Shown here one piece after another: positions 44,891 through 55,685 of a stretch of DNA of 64,000 bases; position 1 is the stretch's first letter; every line of letters starts with the position of its first letter. The DNA comes from Pseudoips prasinana (Eukaryota > Arthropoda > Insecta > Lepidoptera > Nolidae), in assembly GCA_951640165.1 (NCBI GenBank), contig OX621257.1, positions 8,691,201 through 8,755,200 on the forward strand, in the 5' to 3' direction. The position numbers and the translations under genes are program-made. The notes under the pieces are model-generated. The model saw nothing but the letters and a program-made list of their open reading frames with translations. It had not been told where the DNA came from and did not search any database.

Positions 44891-46359
44891 TTGCTCGCAC
44901 ACTAAAGTCGTGTAAGAAACCATGTGATATTCATTCAAAATATATCGTTACTGTAAAAACACAAATCTTTTATAATAGTATAAATACTAGCTATTACTGT
45001 CGCTTTTAATCATGAAAAAAACTGGAGGGGGATATTCAACGCATATGTTTTCATTATCTATATTTTATGTTTTATGTATGATCACGCATAGCATACACGC
45101 GTACTTTTTACATGCCTGTCCTATTTTAATAATGTATTTTCACTAAACGCTTTCCTTAACTAAGACTATGGGTAGAGATTTTCTTTAATATTGACGTCAT
45201 GTCTTTTGCCCCAAAAAATGAATTCCTGATTTGGTCTTAAATATATATTTCCTTCTTTGTCTTCTTAAACAAAATATAGGCTAAGATGTGAGACATTTAT
45301 GCCAAGATGTGAGTACTTGAGTTTAAGCAAGGACTTCTAATCCATGGCTCTGCTTTTCACAGCTTTTGAAATTGAGTCTACAAATAACTCATGTATGCTT
45401 TACACATTACTATATGGCAAACGTATTCAAATAAAATGTTATGCAATAATTATTATTGCATAACATTGTTAAACGATATAATTGTTTGAAAAAAATCATT
45501 AATTATATTGGACTCAAACATGGAAGCGTGGAAAATCCCGTCAACTATTACTGCGTAAACTATAAAAAATGTTGGAAAATTTATTGATTTTTCTAGTCGG
45601 AATTTCTATGTCGACAGATATACGGTTAGTCACAAACAATACATTAATATTCCCTTGTGGCAGTACTACTTGACTAGTACTAATTGACTCAAATTTGGTA
45701 AGATACTTCTTATCTTCTTTGTGGTTATCTAAATTTGTTTTCTCCGGTTTCTTTTATAGTTAAAAATTTCTTATCTACATAACAATCAGACAGATAATCT
45801 TGCTGGTTATTTCACTTTTAGTTAAAAAGTCGATGAAATTTAATTTTACGCCAGGGCTAAGCGTAAAATTTCTTCAACTTTTATAAATATATTTGTTTTT
45901 ACTTTAATTAGTAGACGTTTACCGAGTTTTAGAAAACCTTGGTCTAGGGGAGTGACGTCGCTAACAACACAATAACCACTTGTTTATTGAAAATTAATGA
46001 ATTATATGATAATATGTACAGAGGGTATTAATAGATGAAAAATATGCGTCACTATTCAAGTCATGAAACAGTTTCAACTTTATTGCTTTAGCAGTATAAT
46101 GACCGATCTTACAGAGTATATATGATGCTTGTTGACGCTAAATCAACAAGTTTCATTATTATAAATATATGGCCGGTCCACTTTCAAATTTCCCGCCACC
46201 TGTGCTTCCATTTTTAAATATTGTCTTAATTAATATAGATTATCTGTATTGTCATTCTGATCACTCATTTGTCAGTGGATTCATGGCGATTAGCACCAGG
46301 AAGGAACAACAAAGGGTCAGTATTTAAAATGTGCTCTGTAATTTAAAGTTCCTAATATA
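44891..46359. other. No gene seen; one perfect hairpin
   Basis: AT-rich, without coding signal. 45435-45450 and 45452-45467 are a 16-bp perfect inverted repeat about one base. No repeat family shared with the rest of the window was recognised. Confidence 0.45.
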
Positions 46360-46690
46360 ATCATGGTGAGAGTTTCCCTGCGAGATCGAATCAGAAATGT
46401 GGAGATCCGCAGGCGAACCAAAGTAAACGACATAGCCGTAAGAATTGCCAAGCTGAAGTGGCAGTGGGCATGGCACATAGCTCGTAGAACCGACGGCCGC
46501 TGGGGCAGAAAGGTTCTCGAGTGGCGACCACGAACCGGAAGACGCAGCGTGGGCAGGACCCCTATAAGATGGACCGATGATCTTGTGCGGGTCGCTGGAA
46601 ATAGCTGGATGCGGATTGCGCAAGTCCGGCAATTGTGGAGATCTTTGGGGGAGGCCTTTGTCCAGCAGTGGACGTCTTTCGGCTGATATG
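46360..46690 (+). mobile_element. RTE-type LINE ORF C-terminus, best preserved copy
   Basis: The open plus-strand frame encodes 'VSLRDRIRNVEIRRRTK', 'IAVRIAKLKWQWAWHIARRT', 'GRWGRKVLEWRPRTGRRSVG' and ends 'LWRSLGEAFVQQWTSFG' at a TGA (46684-46686). This is the C-terminal end of lepidopteran RTE-type endonuclease/reverse transcriptases, downstream of the catalytic core. It is the reference for the many shorter RTE tails in the window. Confidence 0.75.
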
Positions 46691-46969
46691 GTGAATATAA
46701 TCATCAGTCAGTCAAAAGGGGAGTTTCATTTTGTGTACTTATCGTGTTCATCGCATCATTGCACCTCCGGTCAACAATCAAAAACTGTTAGTCAAATCAA
46801 AAGCTGTGGGAAACGGCTTTTCAACGAGGAACCCGTTTGTCAGACGCCACCCTAGCTAGTGTGTGGACACAGAGCCCCATATATATAGTGTGCCAACGCT
46901 TCGAACCCGCCGTCGAGCTTCGCGCATCTGCAACAATGCCAATGAATGAATATATAATTGTTACCTTGA

Positions 46970-47275
46970 CTGCCTATTAGCGTGTTCACCCGCAGTGAAC
47001 GAGGTCCTGGGTTCAAATCCCGGGTTGAGCCAAAAACTATTTTGTGACTTTTCTGTTAAAAGGAAAATTTCTCAGCATCAGCTCGAAGTCTGGTAGTTGG
47101 CGGTATTATACCCCCGTGCTTCGGAGAGCATGTAAAGCAGTCGGTCCTGTAACTGACCTCTTTCCGGTGGTATAGCTAGGCGTCCCATCGGATCATGAGA
47201 GTGATGGAATAGAACGCACACACTTGTGCACTAAAATATGTCACGCGCAGATGGCTAATCTTTATTGCGACTGGC
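46970..47275 (+). mobile_element. SINE family B, full length
   Basis: B box 'gggttcaaatcccgggttga', then 'ctcagcatcagctcgaagtc', 'ggcggtattatacccccgtg', 'gctaggcgtcccatcggatc' and 'gactggccgccgtggccgaa'. The A box is degraded relative to 32133. Confidence 0.8.
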
Positions 47276-47739
47276 CGCCGTGGCCGAAATTCGGCTAGAA
47301 GGACTTTATTAATTTAGAGATATACAGAGAGTTATATAACAAACAATAGAACTAACAATGAGACGTATAAAGCATTTTTCACTATACCTTGAATAAACAT
47401 TCGAGTAAATAGAAAATTGGTATTGAAAATACAATAATCCAAACCTCGAGATAAATAAAATAAGTCTAATATCGATGGAGCGTGCTTAGACTTCACTTTC
47501 AAATTAAGGCAATGCTAGTCTAGTACGAGTCGGTTTGGACATGCTAACAAACTTTATGTGTCTCCACAAGGATTTATATAACAAATTGGCATTTTCCACT
47601 GTCGTGACCAAATACGACGTTCAATATACGTTCATTTGTATTTATATATTAATATTTTTAATACAATTTTCTTGGAAAGTTTCAAATTTAGAGTACGTTT
47701 TTATAGTGTGATTTATGAAGATGGTACACATAGATTTTA
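47276..47739. other. No gene seen
   Basis: AT-rich; nothing recognised. Confidence 0.4.
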
Positions 47740-47925
47740 GGGGCAGAAAGGTTCTCGAGTGGTGACCACGAACCGGAAAGCGTGGGCAGGCCCCCTAAAA
47801 GAAGAACCGATGATCTTGTGAGGGCCGCTGGAAGTCGCTGGATCCGAATAGCGCAAGATCGGCAATTGTGGAGATTTATGTATATCCAGCTGTGGGCGTC
47901 TTTCGGCTGATATGATGAAACATAA
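47740..47925 (+). mobile_element. RTE C-terminal fragment and tail
   Basis: 'ggggcagaaaggttctcgag', 'gatgatcttgtgagggccgc', 'gaatagcgcaagatcggcaa' and 'gcgtctttcggctgatatga', with small deletions relative to 46360. Confidence 0.7.
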
Positions 47926-48287
47926 ATTTTATTTTAGTGTTTTACTCCGTGAATTTTTTTTACAAATTCATAAATTTGAAAATCGAAGTTAAATTTCATA
48001 TATAAGAATAAATTTCATAAAAAGTTTCACACCTATAACTTACATGTAGGATAACACTTTGATAAAATGAAATTAAAAAAAAAGACTGATTGTACTGTAT
48101 ACCACACAACTGATGTAAAACTTCGATATTCCTACGAAATGTATGGCTGGCTATGAGAGAAATAGAAAAAGAAAATGTGCTCGCACATCTCTCTCTTGCC
48201 CTTACAGTAATATATCAAATGTAAGTCTCTCTTTCTATCCTCCATAATAATATAATAATAATATCCTTCCGTTCGCCTCGCTGAATT

Positions 48288-48430
48288 ACTAAGAGCCAAT
48301 TTCGCCGTTAAAATTAAACACGATCAATGGGCGATAAACTCGGTTCCGCTTCCTGTAACTGAAGTTAACTGAAACTGAGTTTAGCGTCCATTGATCGCGT
48401 TTAATTTTAACGGCGAAATCGGCACTAAGT
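48288..48430. mobile_element. Palindromic MITE, 143 bp
   Basis: Arms of about 55 bp pair with a few mismatches. The core 'ttcgccgttaaaattaaac' is identical in both. The outermost bases 'actaag' and 'cttagt'-like sequence also pair. Confidence 0.75.
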
Positions 48431-48574
48431 AGCCACAATTAACGAGCGTCTAAATGATACTACCTTAGCCACTAGTTTTCTTCTATGTAAGCCACTGAAA
48501 AACTAAGGAAGAAACTTTTGCTCAGCAGTCGTACACGGATCTAGCATAAAAAAAATATTATGATAATTAAGCCT

Positions 48575-49012
48575 CATCATAACATATCAGCGGGATATGC
48601 CATAATCGCCACGCTTGGCAGACGGGTTGGCGATCGCAGTAATTAGTCACAGTACTCAGAAAGAAACTTAATATCTTATCTTAGGCCATTATTGACACAC
48701 GGTCTTTGATCCCAAACTAAGGGGAGCTTGTGCTATGGAAACCAGATAACTGATATACTACATTTCTTTTTTCAATACTCAATACACCCGGATTCAGGAC
48801 AAAAAGACATGTTCTTGTACAAATATCTGTCCTGGGTGGGAACCCAACCCACGACTTGCGGCGTACAAAGCAAGAATTTAACAACCACGCTACAGGCCCA
48901 TCAAAAAGCTGGTGCCCGTCCTCTGGTAGATATTCCTACGGGTCGACTTCAACGCCCCCTACGGGATGAGATGGGATGATGATACTCGGATATTCATCGC
49001 CGTCACCACACA
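48575..49012. mobile_element. Family F (plus) split by SINE C (minus)
   Basis: Family F runs 48575-48668, is broken by SINE C in minus orientation (48672-48900, 'gggagcttgtgctatggaaa', 'accaaccacgcta'-like end), and resumes at 48903 with 'gctggtgcccgtcctctggt' through 'gggatgagatgggatgatga'. Confidence 0.75.
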
Positions 49013-49595
49013 GTAATAACTAAGCCTAAGCCTACTGTTTTCTCGTAGGGTTCAAGAAAACAGTATTTTGCACAAGCATATGTTTATTTGAAACTCACTC
49101 TACTAAGCACTTGCTTGCTTCTTGTGCTTGTTTTTTATCATTCATACATTTTCAATAACCTCCACTGCGCGTTCTTAACACAATCGCCTATTAAAATAGT
49201 CTATTACTCTCTACTGTTTAATGTACATTAAAATAGGAGATCAGGTCGGGGAGTACAGACTCGGGGAGACATAGACTCACACCTGTTTCCCAGAGGGGTA
49301 GACAGAGACTACAAATTTCCATTTAGAGATATATCAGTAGGTAAAACAATGTTGTTGATTTAGAATTTTCAAAAGTATATTTTATAGTCACGTATGAAGG
49401 TGTTGATAAACCAAACCGCAAAGAACGTGATCCAAATATTTCTGACAGAACATAATATAAATGTAGGCAATTTGTATTCGACCCGGTTGTTTAGTTGAAT
49501 TAACTTCACAGTCAAAAATAGTTGTGGAATTTCTTTATCATTTCATATGGAAAGAAATTTCACAGTTATTTTCTATCTCGAATCGAAATAGTTTA
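49013..49595. other. No gene seen
   Basis: AT-rich; nothing recognised apart from a short pairing of 'cctactgttttctc' with 'gaaaacagta' near 49030-49070. Confidence 0.4.
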
Positions 49596-49654
49596 AAAAA
49601 ATCAATGTATATTTGCTTAAATTATTCTTTTAAGCAAATATACATTGATTTTTT
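49596..49654. repeat. Perfect 26-bp-arm hairpin
   Basis: 49596-49621 and 49629-49654 are exact reverse complements around a 7-nt loop ('ttattct'). Confidence 0.7.
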
Positions 49655-49719
49655 GGGACCGTTTGAGAATAATTTCCCTATTAATAAAAAGATAATTATC
49701 AAAACCGTTGACAAACAAC

Positions 49720-49985
49720 CCATGATTCGCGTGTATACCGCCGCCCATGGACACTCGCAACACCAGGAGTGTCGCGGGTGCGTTGCCGGCCTTTAAAAGT
49801 ATGCAAACAAGTGTTGCTGACCCTTCCCCCCACCCCAATGAGCTCTGGCGACCTTACTCACACTCGGAAACATAACATTAAAATTAATAATGTTGTTATT
49901 AAGGAATGTCTTCTGTAAGGTGTAGGTACTTCCCCAGTCGGGCTGCTCTTTGAGCGAATGAACGCTATGCCCTACCTCTCTAAAA
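49720..49985 (+). mobile_element. Family E retroposon
   Basis: 'gccgcccatggacactcgca', 'gtgtcgcgggtgcgttgccg', 'aatgagctctggcgacctta' and 'gggctgctctttgagcgaat'. The 5'-most bases differ from 42415. Confidence 0.7.
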
Positions 49986-50139
49986 ACTCTTTTTTTCGAA
50001 GTCGCTCACAAATAAACACAAGTACTCGTTAAATTGGCACGACTTCACAAGACTTCACTATAATTAATATTTTTAAACTTTCGCGATTTGTACACATTTT
50101 TATATACTGTGGACACGGGTCTCATCGCGATAAAGATTT

Positions 50140-50432
50140 AGGTAAATCATTACCTTGGTTACCCGACGTTTCGGCATGGATTGCACCAGCCGTGGTCACT
50201 ATAATTATTTGACTAGAAATGTAGATAATATCTACACAATTGAATTGTATCGTAATAGGTTCCCTGTAATGGTAGAATTAAGTTGAAGCCAATAAATAAA
50301 TAATTTTGACGTTTTTAAACTTTCACGATTTGTTCACATGTGTGTCATATAGTCAAAAAATTCAAAATTATTTTGTGGACCCGTGACCACGGCTGGTGGA
50401 ATCCAAGACGAAACGTCGGGTAAACCAAAAAC
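50140..50432. mobile_element. MITE with ACCCGACGTTTCG termini
   Basis: Left 'acccgacgtttcggcatgga' and 'caccagccgtggtcac' pair with right 'gtgaccacggctggtg' and 'aaacgtcgggtaaacc'. About 180 bp of AT-rich interior lies between arms of roughly 50 bp. Confidence 0.7.
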
Positions 50433-50477
50433 TTAGTTTGTATTTATGAACTTTTTAGTTAGTTCCAAATCAAATTA

Positions 50478-50759
50478 TTGTATACAAGAAATTGCAAGTT
50501 TATTACAAAACCTTACACTTACATTAAAACTTATTTATCGACGGTTCATAGCCAGCTGCAATTTCTTCCAGACACACTGGATAAATATTTTATACTCGAT
50601 CATATTAGCAATTTTATTTTAAACCTACCACTCGGGAGAAATTGCGATTGCAAACTTATTGGAATTGAAGCCCTTACATGCTTTGACAAGTATTTACATC
50701 TACATCAAAAGAATACAAGGTTTAATGCCAATTTACCTCACACCAAAGATCTATTGTAA
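50478..50759 (+). other. Unidentified ORF, 93 codons, possibly repeat-derived
   Basis: Open frame with protein-like composition; residues 50-70 read 'LNLPLGRNCDCKLIGIEALT'. A decayed relative of that segment lies 350 bp downstream (51120-51190, 'MPLGRKYDC' then a stop), so it is probably part of a duplicated or mobile sequence. I do not recognise the family. There is no signal peptide or clear splice context. Confidence 0.3.
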
Positions 50760-50789
50760 GTTTTAAAGGTGAACTTAAGCCCTGCCGGG

Positions 50790-50900
50790 CCTAAACTGGG
50801 ATGTAATTTGTGTCCGTTTATTATATGTTTGTAAAGTACCCCACGACACAGGGATTAAATTACCTAATGCGGGCGTGGTCTTTTTTAAAAAAAAAAAAAA
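50790..50900 (+). mobile_element. SINE family A, 3' half
   Basis: 'gtccgtttattatatgtttg', 'cacgacacagggattaaatt' and 'atgcgggcgtggtc', ending in a long A run. Confidence 0.75.
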
Positions 50901-51235
50901 CTCCATGCATTCTGAACTCATTAAACTTAGCAGTCAACTGATCCCCCATCCCCCTCCATGACCATAGTTTGCATACGTATTGATGAAATGATCCCTCAGA
51001 ACTTCCCGTGTCTTCGCATATTAAAGCAGAGTGATAGTTGCTCAAAACATCTCTAAAAACCGACTCTCTTATCTTCAGGTCAGTATTCGCCCTAAGGCGA
51101 GGTTCAAATCCAAACCAAAAAATTACCTACTGATGCCTCTAGGGAGAAAGTACGATTGTTAACTCGCGAGAAGCGAAACCTTTGCATGCTAAGGTTCTTA
51201 AACTAGAACCTTGTAGATAAATATAATAATAATAT

Positions 51236-51479
51236 CCTGGGGTTCTATCGGCTAACACGCCGAACATCGTTATCGTGAATGGCGTTCAAATAAATAAAGG
51301 TTAAAAATTACTTAATCAAAATCGGCTTCCATGACCACATGTGACGTCATAAATGGTCCAGAATCGATTGTCAACGTTGAAGCCGATTTAACGATTGATT
51401 TAGTATTTTTTAACCTTTATTAATCGAACGCCATTCACGTAAATGATGTTCGGCAAGTTAGCCGGTAGAGCCCCTGGGA
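51236..51479. mobile_element. Palindromic MITE, 244 bp
   Basis: Arms of about 95 bp: 'gctaacacgccgaacatcgt', 'gtgaatggcgttca', 'aataaaggttaaaaa' and 'aatcggctt' all recur in reverse on the right side with scattered mismatches. It directly abuts a SINE C copy. Confidence 0.75.
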
Positions 51480-51685
51480 CATTATTCACTTACGGCCATC
51501 TGATTCCAAACTAAGCAGACCTTGTACTACGGGAACCAGATATCTGATATACCACTTTTATTTTGTAAATACATACATATATAGATAATTACAGTCTCAG
51601 GACAAACAGATATGTGGGTGGGAATCGAACCCACGACCTGCGGCTAGAAAGGCAAGTATCTACCATCCACGCTAACAGGGCCGTC
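51480..51685 (-). mobile_element. SINE family C
   Basis: 'cggccatctgattccaaact', 'tgggaatcgaacccacgacc' and 'ggcaagtatctaccatccac' on the plus strand are the reverse of the family head and body. Confidence 0.8.
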
Positions 51686-52064
51686 ATAAATACTTTCTTC
51701 TCTCAGTCAACAATATACCTTCAGACATGTATTTACCCAGAGCAATAAACAAACTTATTACGTATTCTAGTCATACAAAATCTCCTAGAGAAAAACAGTC
51801 GCTTAGTTTTCTATATCCATAAATAATATCGACATATTGTTAATAACTAACTATACGTGACCGACATTCTCATCCAAAAGCCCTTCGTTAGGCGACTCTC
51901 ACCCAATAAGAAAAGAAAAACGCACGCCAGCCGCCAGAAAAATCGTTCAGTAAGTGTTATTTCACTGTCTGCGCTACAATGTTATAGAGAGAATGGAAAT
52001 GGTACTACAATTTACACGATGTTATGCCGATAGTCATTTGTTTTCAATCACAGTTCAATCAGTT
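51686..52064. other. No gene seen
   Basis: Mixed-composition sequence with no coding signal or recognised repeat. Confidence 0.4.
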
Positions 52065-52212
52065 TGTGAGTGAGTGTGTATGTTCGTTACTTCTGCACGT
52101 TTAATCGGCTGCTGGTGCGATTTTAATAAAATTTGGTATGGAGTTAGCGGACACCCTGGAGGCTATAATTTATAAAGTTTAACGTGGGTTAAACCGCGGT
52201 GCACAGCTAGTT
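52065..52212 (+). mobile_element. Helitron-like element, 5'-truncated
   Basis: 'tgtgtatgttcgttacttct', 'ataaaatttggtatggagtt', then 'gtgggttaaaccgcggtgca' and CTAGT. The start ('tcacactaatatt') is missing. Confidence 0.65.
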
Positions 52213-53084
52213 TAAAATAAAGTCACGGAATTGGTAAAAAGAGAAATTAGAATATACTATTTAACTATCAACGCGGCTTATTGAAATTGACAACTATGTA
52301 GAAATGTCACTGATTTGTCATTGTAATTTATTTATTTAGTTAAACATAAAGGTAGGTAAAGGTTAAAAAACAAAACCATTTTATTTTAGGCATGTAACCC
52401 ATTATTATTTTATACAAATAATTAGAAAAGAACATTAAAGAAGTTGACATTTAAAATTATTAAAATAATAACCTAGTACGTTTCTTTGCACATCGATAAA
52501 TCCCCAACAGCATTTATTTACTATTGTACTGTAGAATCCAGATAAATGATATACTACATATATTTCTTTTCTTTTGTAGATACATACTTATGTGGATAAT
52601 TGCACCCAGTATCCTTACATATTTTTATGATTTTTGACTCGTACCGCTATTTTATTGTAATACTTAATTCATTAATTCGTAAAATCTCTTTTAAGTTATG
52701 GTTACATTTTTTCTTCGATCATGTCCTAAGCTATTGTTGTTTTATCCAGATTCTTACGTTTATTTATTAGCTGAACACGACATAATATCTTTCCAATAGT
52801 TCTAGCTTAATAATTACGTTGCTACAATATCACTTCTAGTAAACGTTTCGACATCCATTTTATCCACTTATAAGAGTTAACTATTGTTTTACTTTTATTT
52901 CTCTATTTTAACGTCTTGCCTATGGAGTTATTCTCAGTTTATTTACATAATAACACGAGAAACGTTTTTATAGAAGTGTATCATGTGAAAATGAAATTTA
53001 ATGGTAGCTTTACAACGAAATGATTACCATCATTAATATAATCATATATATTTTTCTATATATGATATTAGAAATCCGTCTGTT
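52213..53084. other. No gene seen; SINE C scrap at 52528-52611
   Basis: AT-rich. The scrap has 'atgatatactacatatattt' and 'gtagatacatacttatgtgg' on the plus strand, the middle of SINE C in minus orientation. Confidence 0.45.
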
Positions 53085-53223
53085 GTACAGACGCCAGCAC
53101 ATGGAGCTACCCCCAATCTGTCAAATTTCAATTGAAAGTGAACCTTATGCTTATGTGATAAAGTTGAAAATTTATAAAAGAAATTTGACAGATTGGGGTA
53201 GCTGGATGTGCTGGCGTCTGTAC
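53085..53223. mobile_element. MITE family M, copy 2
   Basis: Termini 'gtacagacgccagcacatgg' and 'gatgtgctggcgtctgtac' pair along about 40 bp; the interior 'aattgaaagtgaaccttatg' is common to all copies. Confidence 0.8.
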
Positions 53224-53342
53224 ACACGGCTACATATGAAGCTATACATTTCCAGTATAAGCTGACCTCTTATTATATGGAAATCTTGTACAACACGAAG
53301 CCAGCTTACACTACAAATGTCTAGCTTGATATGTAGCCGTGT
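53224..53342. mobile_element. MITE family N, directly adjoining M
   Basis: Termini 'acacggctacatatgaagct' and 'agcttgatatgtagccgtgt' are inverted repeats and the centre 'agtataagctg'/'cagcttacact' also pairs. It begins at the base after copy 2 of M ends. Confidence 0.7.
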
Positions 53343-54171
53343 ATTCCTATCTGTTTCTCTATTTGTTATCACCATTCTCGATAAGGAATAGAGTGGGCTG
53401 GGTTTCCATTTTAAAATTGTTTTATTTTCAATTAAGATTGGAGTGTGACAATCATTATTCACACTTCAATCTATTTGCGAGGAACTTAATAAAAGCTAGT
53501 CCAAGTATAAAAAAAATAATGGTAGTCATTTGAAATTATGTGTTCATATATCATACGTAGGCAATCGTATCATGTAAAAATTTCAAGTAAATAAATGATA
53601 GTTTATTTAAATAAACACCAAACAAAGCCTAAAATTTTAAGCGAGAAGTTTATAATTAAAACCACTCTCTTAGCAAAAACGAAACAATAAATTTTAACTG
53701 TCAGTGTCAACTTGACACTAATAAACGTCACGAATTAAATAATTTAACACCACACAAACGATTTAATGGATGTAATTTTAAGACCAAACAGAGTGTGTAA
53801 CTTTAAAGAAAATACTAGTACAGGTGTATGTATTTGCTTGTATAAATTTAAAGCTTTGTAATAGAAATACTCCAGTACTACCAAATTAATATAGGTACGT
53901 TTTTTGTGAAACTATAATAGCATTACAGTTTATATAGCTGGCTTTTTGTGACCAATTAATAACCTACTTAGGTGATCCAAATAGCCAACTTAACAGCTAG
54001 AATAGCAGGAACACGTTTTGTTTTGGTGTCAAATTATAATGTTAATGCTTAAATACTTGATATTTCTATACTAGTATATACATGGAAGATAGCTTTAGCG
54101 TTAAATATGAGAACTCATATTATTTTACTGTTGTATGTGAGCCTTACGGCAACGAATATCACACTCAATCA
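53343..54171. other. No gene seen
   Basis: AT-rich, with no recognised repeat and only chance ORFs. Confidence 0.4.
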
Positions 54172-54240
54172 CATCCTGTAGGGAGGCGTCGAGGTCTACC
54201 CGAGAGAATATCTCCCAGAGAACGGACAGTAAATTCTCTT
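54172..54240 (-). mobile_element. Family F fragment, minus strand
   Basis: 'gggaggcgtcgaggtctacc' and 'gagagaatatctcccagaga' are the reverse of the family F 'tagatattccctcgggtcga' region. Confidence 0.6.
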
Positions 54241-54290
54241 TGTGGTATTATGACCATCATACTGGATTATGGCATATTTCTCCAAATTAT

Positions 54291-54431
54291 GTTCAGACGC
54301 CAGCACATCAAGCTACCCCAATCTGTCAAATTTCTCCAATTGAAAGTGAACCTTATGCTTATCTGATAAAGTTGAAAATCTATAAAAGAAATTTGAGAGA
54401 TTGTCGTAGCTTGATGAGCTGGCGTCTGTAC
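54291..54431. mobile_element. MITE family M, copy 3
   Basis: 'cagacgccagcacatcaagc' and 'gatgagctggcgtctgtac' termini; interior as in the other copies. It lies about 700 bp upstream of Osiris exon B. Confidence 0.8.
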
Positions 54432-54471
54432 ATACATTGTAAAGATCTTTTGGGGAGCTCATTTGTACAGC

Positions 54472-54590
54472 AAATCACACTAATATTATAAAGGCGAAAG
54501 TTTGTGAGTGTGTGACTGTGTGAGTGTGTAGGTTTGTTACTTCTTCACGTCTAAACGGCTGGAGCGATTTCAATAAAATTTGGTATGGAT
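54472..54590 (+). mobile_element. Helitron-like element, 5' part only
   Basis: Starts TCACACTAATATTATAAAGG and runs through 'gtctaaacggctggagcgat' and 'aaaatttggtatggat', then stops without a 3' hairpin. Confidence 0.65.
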
Positions 54591-54659
54591 AATAATTAGT
54601 AAAATTTCATATATCGTATTATATATGTGGGTATCTATACAATGTAATTACTTACCTAC

Positions 54660-54735
54660 ATATTATTATGGAGAACTTTGGGAGTGGCCTATGCCCAGCA
54701 GCAGGCGTCTTTTGGTTGATATAATGATGATTATT
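54660..54735 (+). mobile_element. RTE 3' tail, degraded
   Basis: 'ggcctatgcccagcagcagg' and 'cgtcttttggttgatataat' correspond to the QQW-TSFG end and its tail. Confidence 0.55.
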
Positions 54736-55062
54736 ATAAATATGATAATTCATATTCATACATGAATGAAAAATGAAAGGTGGGTAATATTCAATACCTT
54801 TCATTTCATAAGTATTTCTCACTGGTCTTTTATCTTTCGGAAATCCGGGTCGTCACGCAAAATTAAAAAAAAATCACACCTATCTTCAATTAAAATCGAA
54901 TCGATACCATTACACAAGTCATAACAAATAAAAAAACAATAAACAAACAAACTAAACAACGACTTTCACACAACAGATTGCAGAATGTACCACACTTTTT
55001 TTACTCCACAGAGATAGCTAAAGAAATCGTTCATTCTAAGTTCTTATTTTTTTGAAAGCAAC

Positions 55063-55069
55063 TATATAA
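55063..55069 (+). promoter_or_regulatory. TATA box of Osiris exon B
   Basis: A canonical 'tatataa' lies 52 bp upstream of the ATG at 55121. Transcription starting about 30 bp downstream would leave a 5' UTR of about 25 nt. Position and sequence fit a core promoter; no transcript evidence. Confidence 0.6.
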
Positions 55070-55120
55070 GCGTTTGGATCTCCCTTTCTGGCTTACTGCG
55101 CGATTGTCACCAGAACTACC

Positions 55121-55412
55121 ATGTTCCGCGAAGTGATATTCGTCACCCTTTTAGGGTGTGTTTTTGGCTCTCTTCTCGATGGTGATATTGATTTAATTGA
55201 AGGAGTGAAATTAATTAAAATTCCCGTGACAAATTCTCTCGAAGATGAAGGCAGGTCTTTTGGGGAGAATTCCCCTTTGTTTCGTATGGCGAAGTTCTTG
55301 CAAGGACACGAGTTACACGTCAAGTTGCCGAATCTGATTGAGAAGGATCGTGTGACCCAGTTTATGGCGGATTCTCTGAAGTTCATTGATGATAGCTATA
55401 AGGAAAATTCAG
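55121..55412 (+). CDS. Osiris-family (DUF1676-like) protein, first coding exon, partial
   Basis: A secretory-pathway protein of the insect Osiris family (role inferred from the family). Seen: ATG at 55121 behind a TATA box; a signal peptide (residues 1-17, 'VIFVTLLGCVFGS'); 'DLIEGVKLIKIP', resembling the family's EGV-x-LV element; 'LFRMAKFLQGHELHVKLPNL', a very typical Osiris FL-x-x-HEL-x-VKLP block; and 'FMADSLKFIDDSYKENS'. The N-terminal cysteine pair seen in exon A is absent. The exon ends at 55412 with CAG|GTGAGT, giving 97 codons plus one base (phase 1, split Gly), the same phase as exon A. The hydrophobic C-terminal exon was not found before 64000. The intron carries MITE M at 55527 and a broken duplicate of this exon from 55686. 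Confidence 0.75.
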
Positions 55413-55526
55413 GTGAGTGGAATTTGTATCCATTCGGATTTTTTTTGTTTATTTTCTCTACCACTGCGGATAAAAAGAGTGAAATTTAGAATTAGAATAT
55501 TTGAGTTTTTAGACATTCCGGGCTTT

Positions 55527-55667
55527 GTACAGACACCAGCACATCAAGCTACTCCAATCTGTCAAATTTCCCCAATTGAAAGTGAACCTTATGCTTAAAT
55601 GATAAAGTAGAAAATCTTTAAAAGAAATTTGACAGATAGGGGTAGCTGGATATGCTGGCGTCTGTAC
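55527..55667. mobile_element. MITE family M, copy 4, in the Osiris intron
   Basis: 'gtacagacaccagcacatca' and 'atatgctggcgtctgtac' termini. Located 114 bp downstream of the exon B donor and just before the duplicated exon remnant. Confidence 0.8.
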
Positions 55668-55685
55668 TTATTTGTGTGCGCGTAG

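Noticed and set aside
46324..46704. 126-codon minus-strand gene
   Set aside because: Antisense shadow of the RTE C-terminal ORF on the plus strand.
53172..53462. 96-codon minus-strand ORF
   Set aside because: Generated by two adjoining palindromic MITEs.
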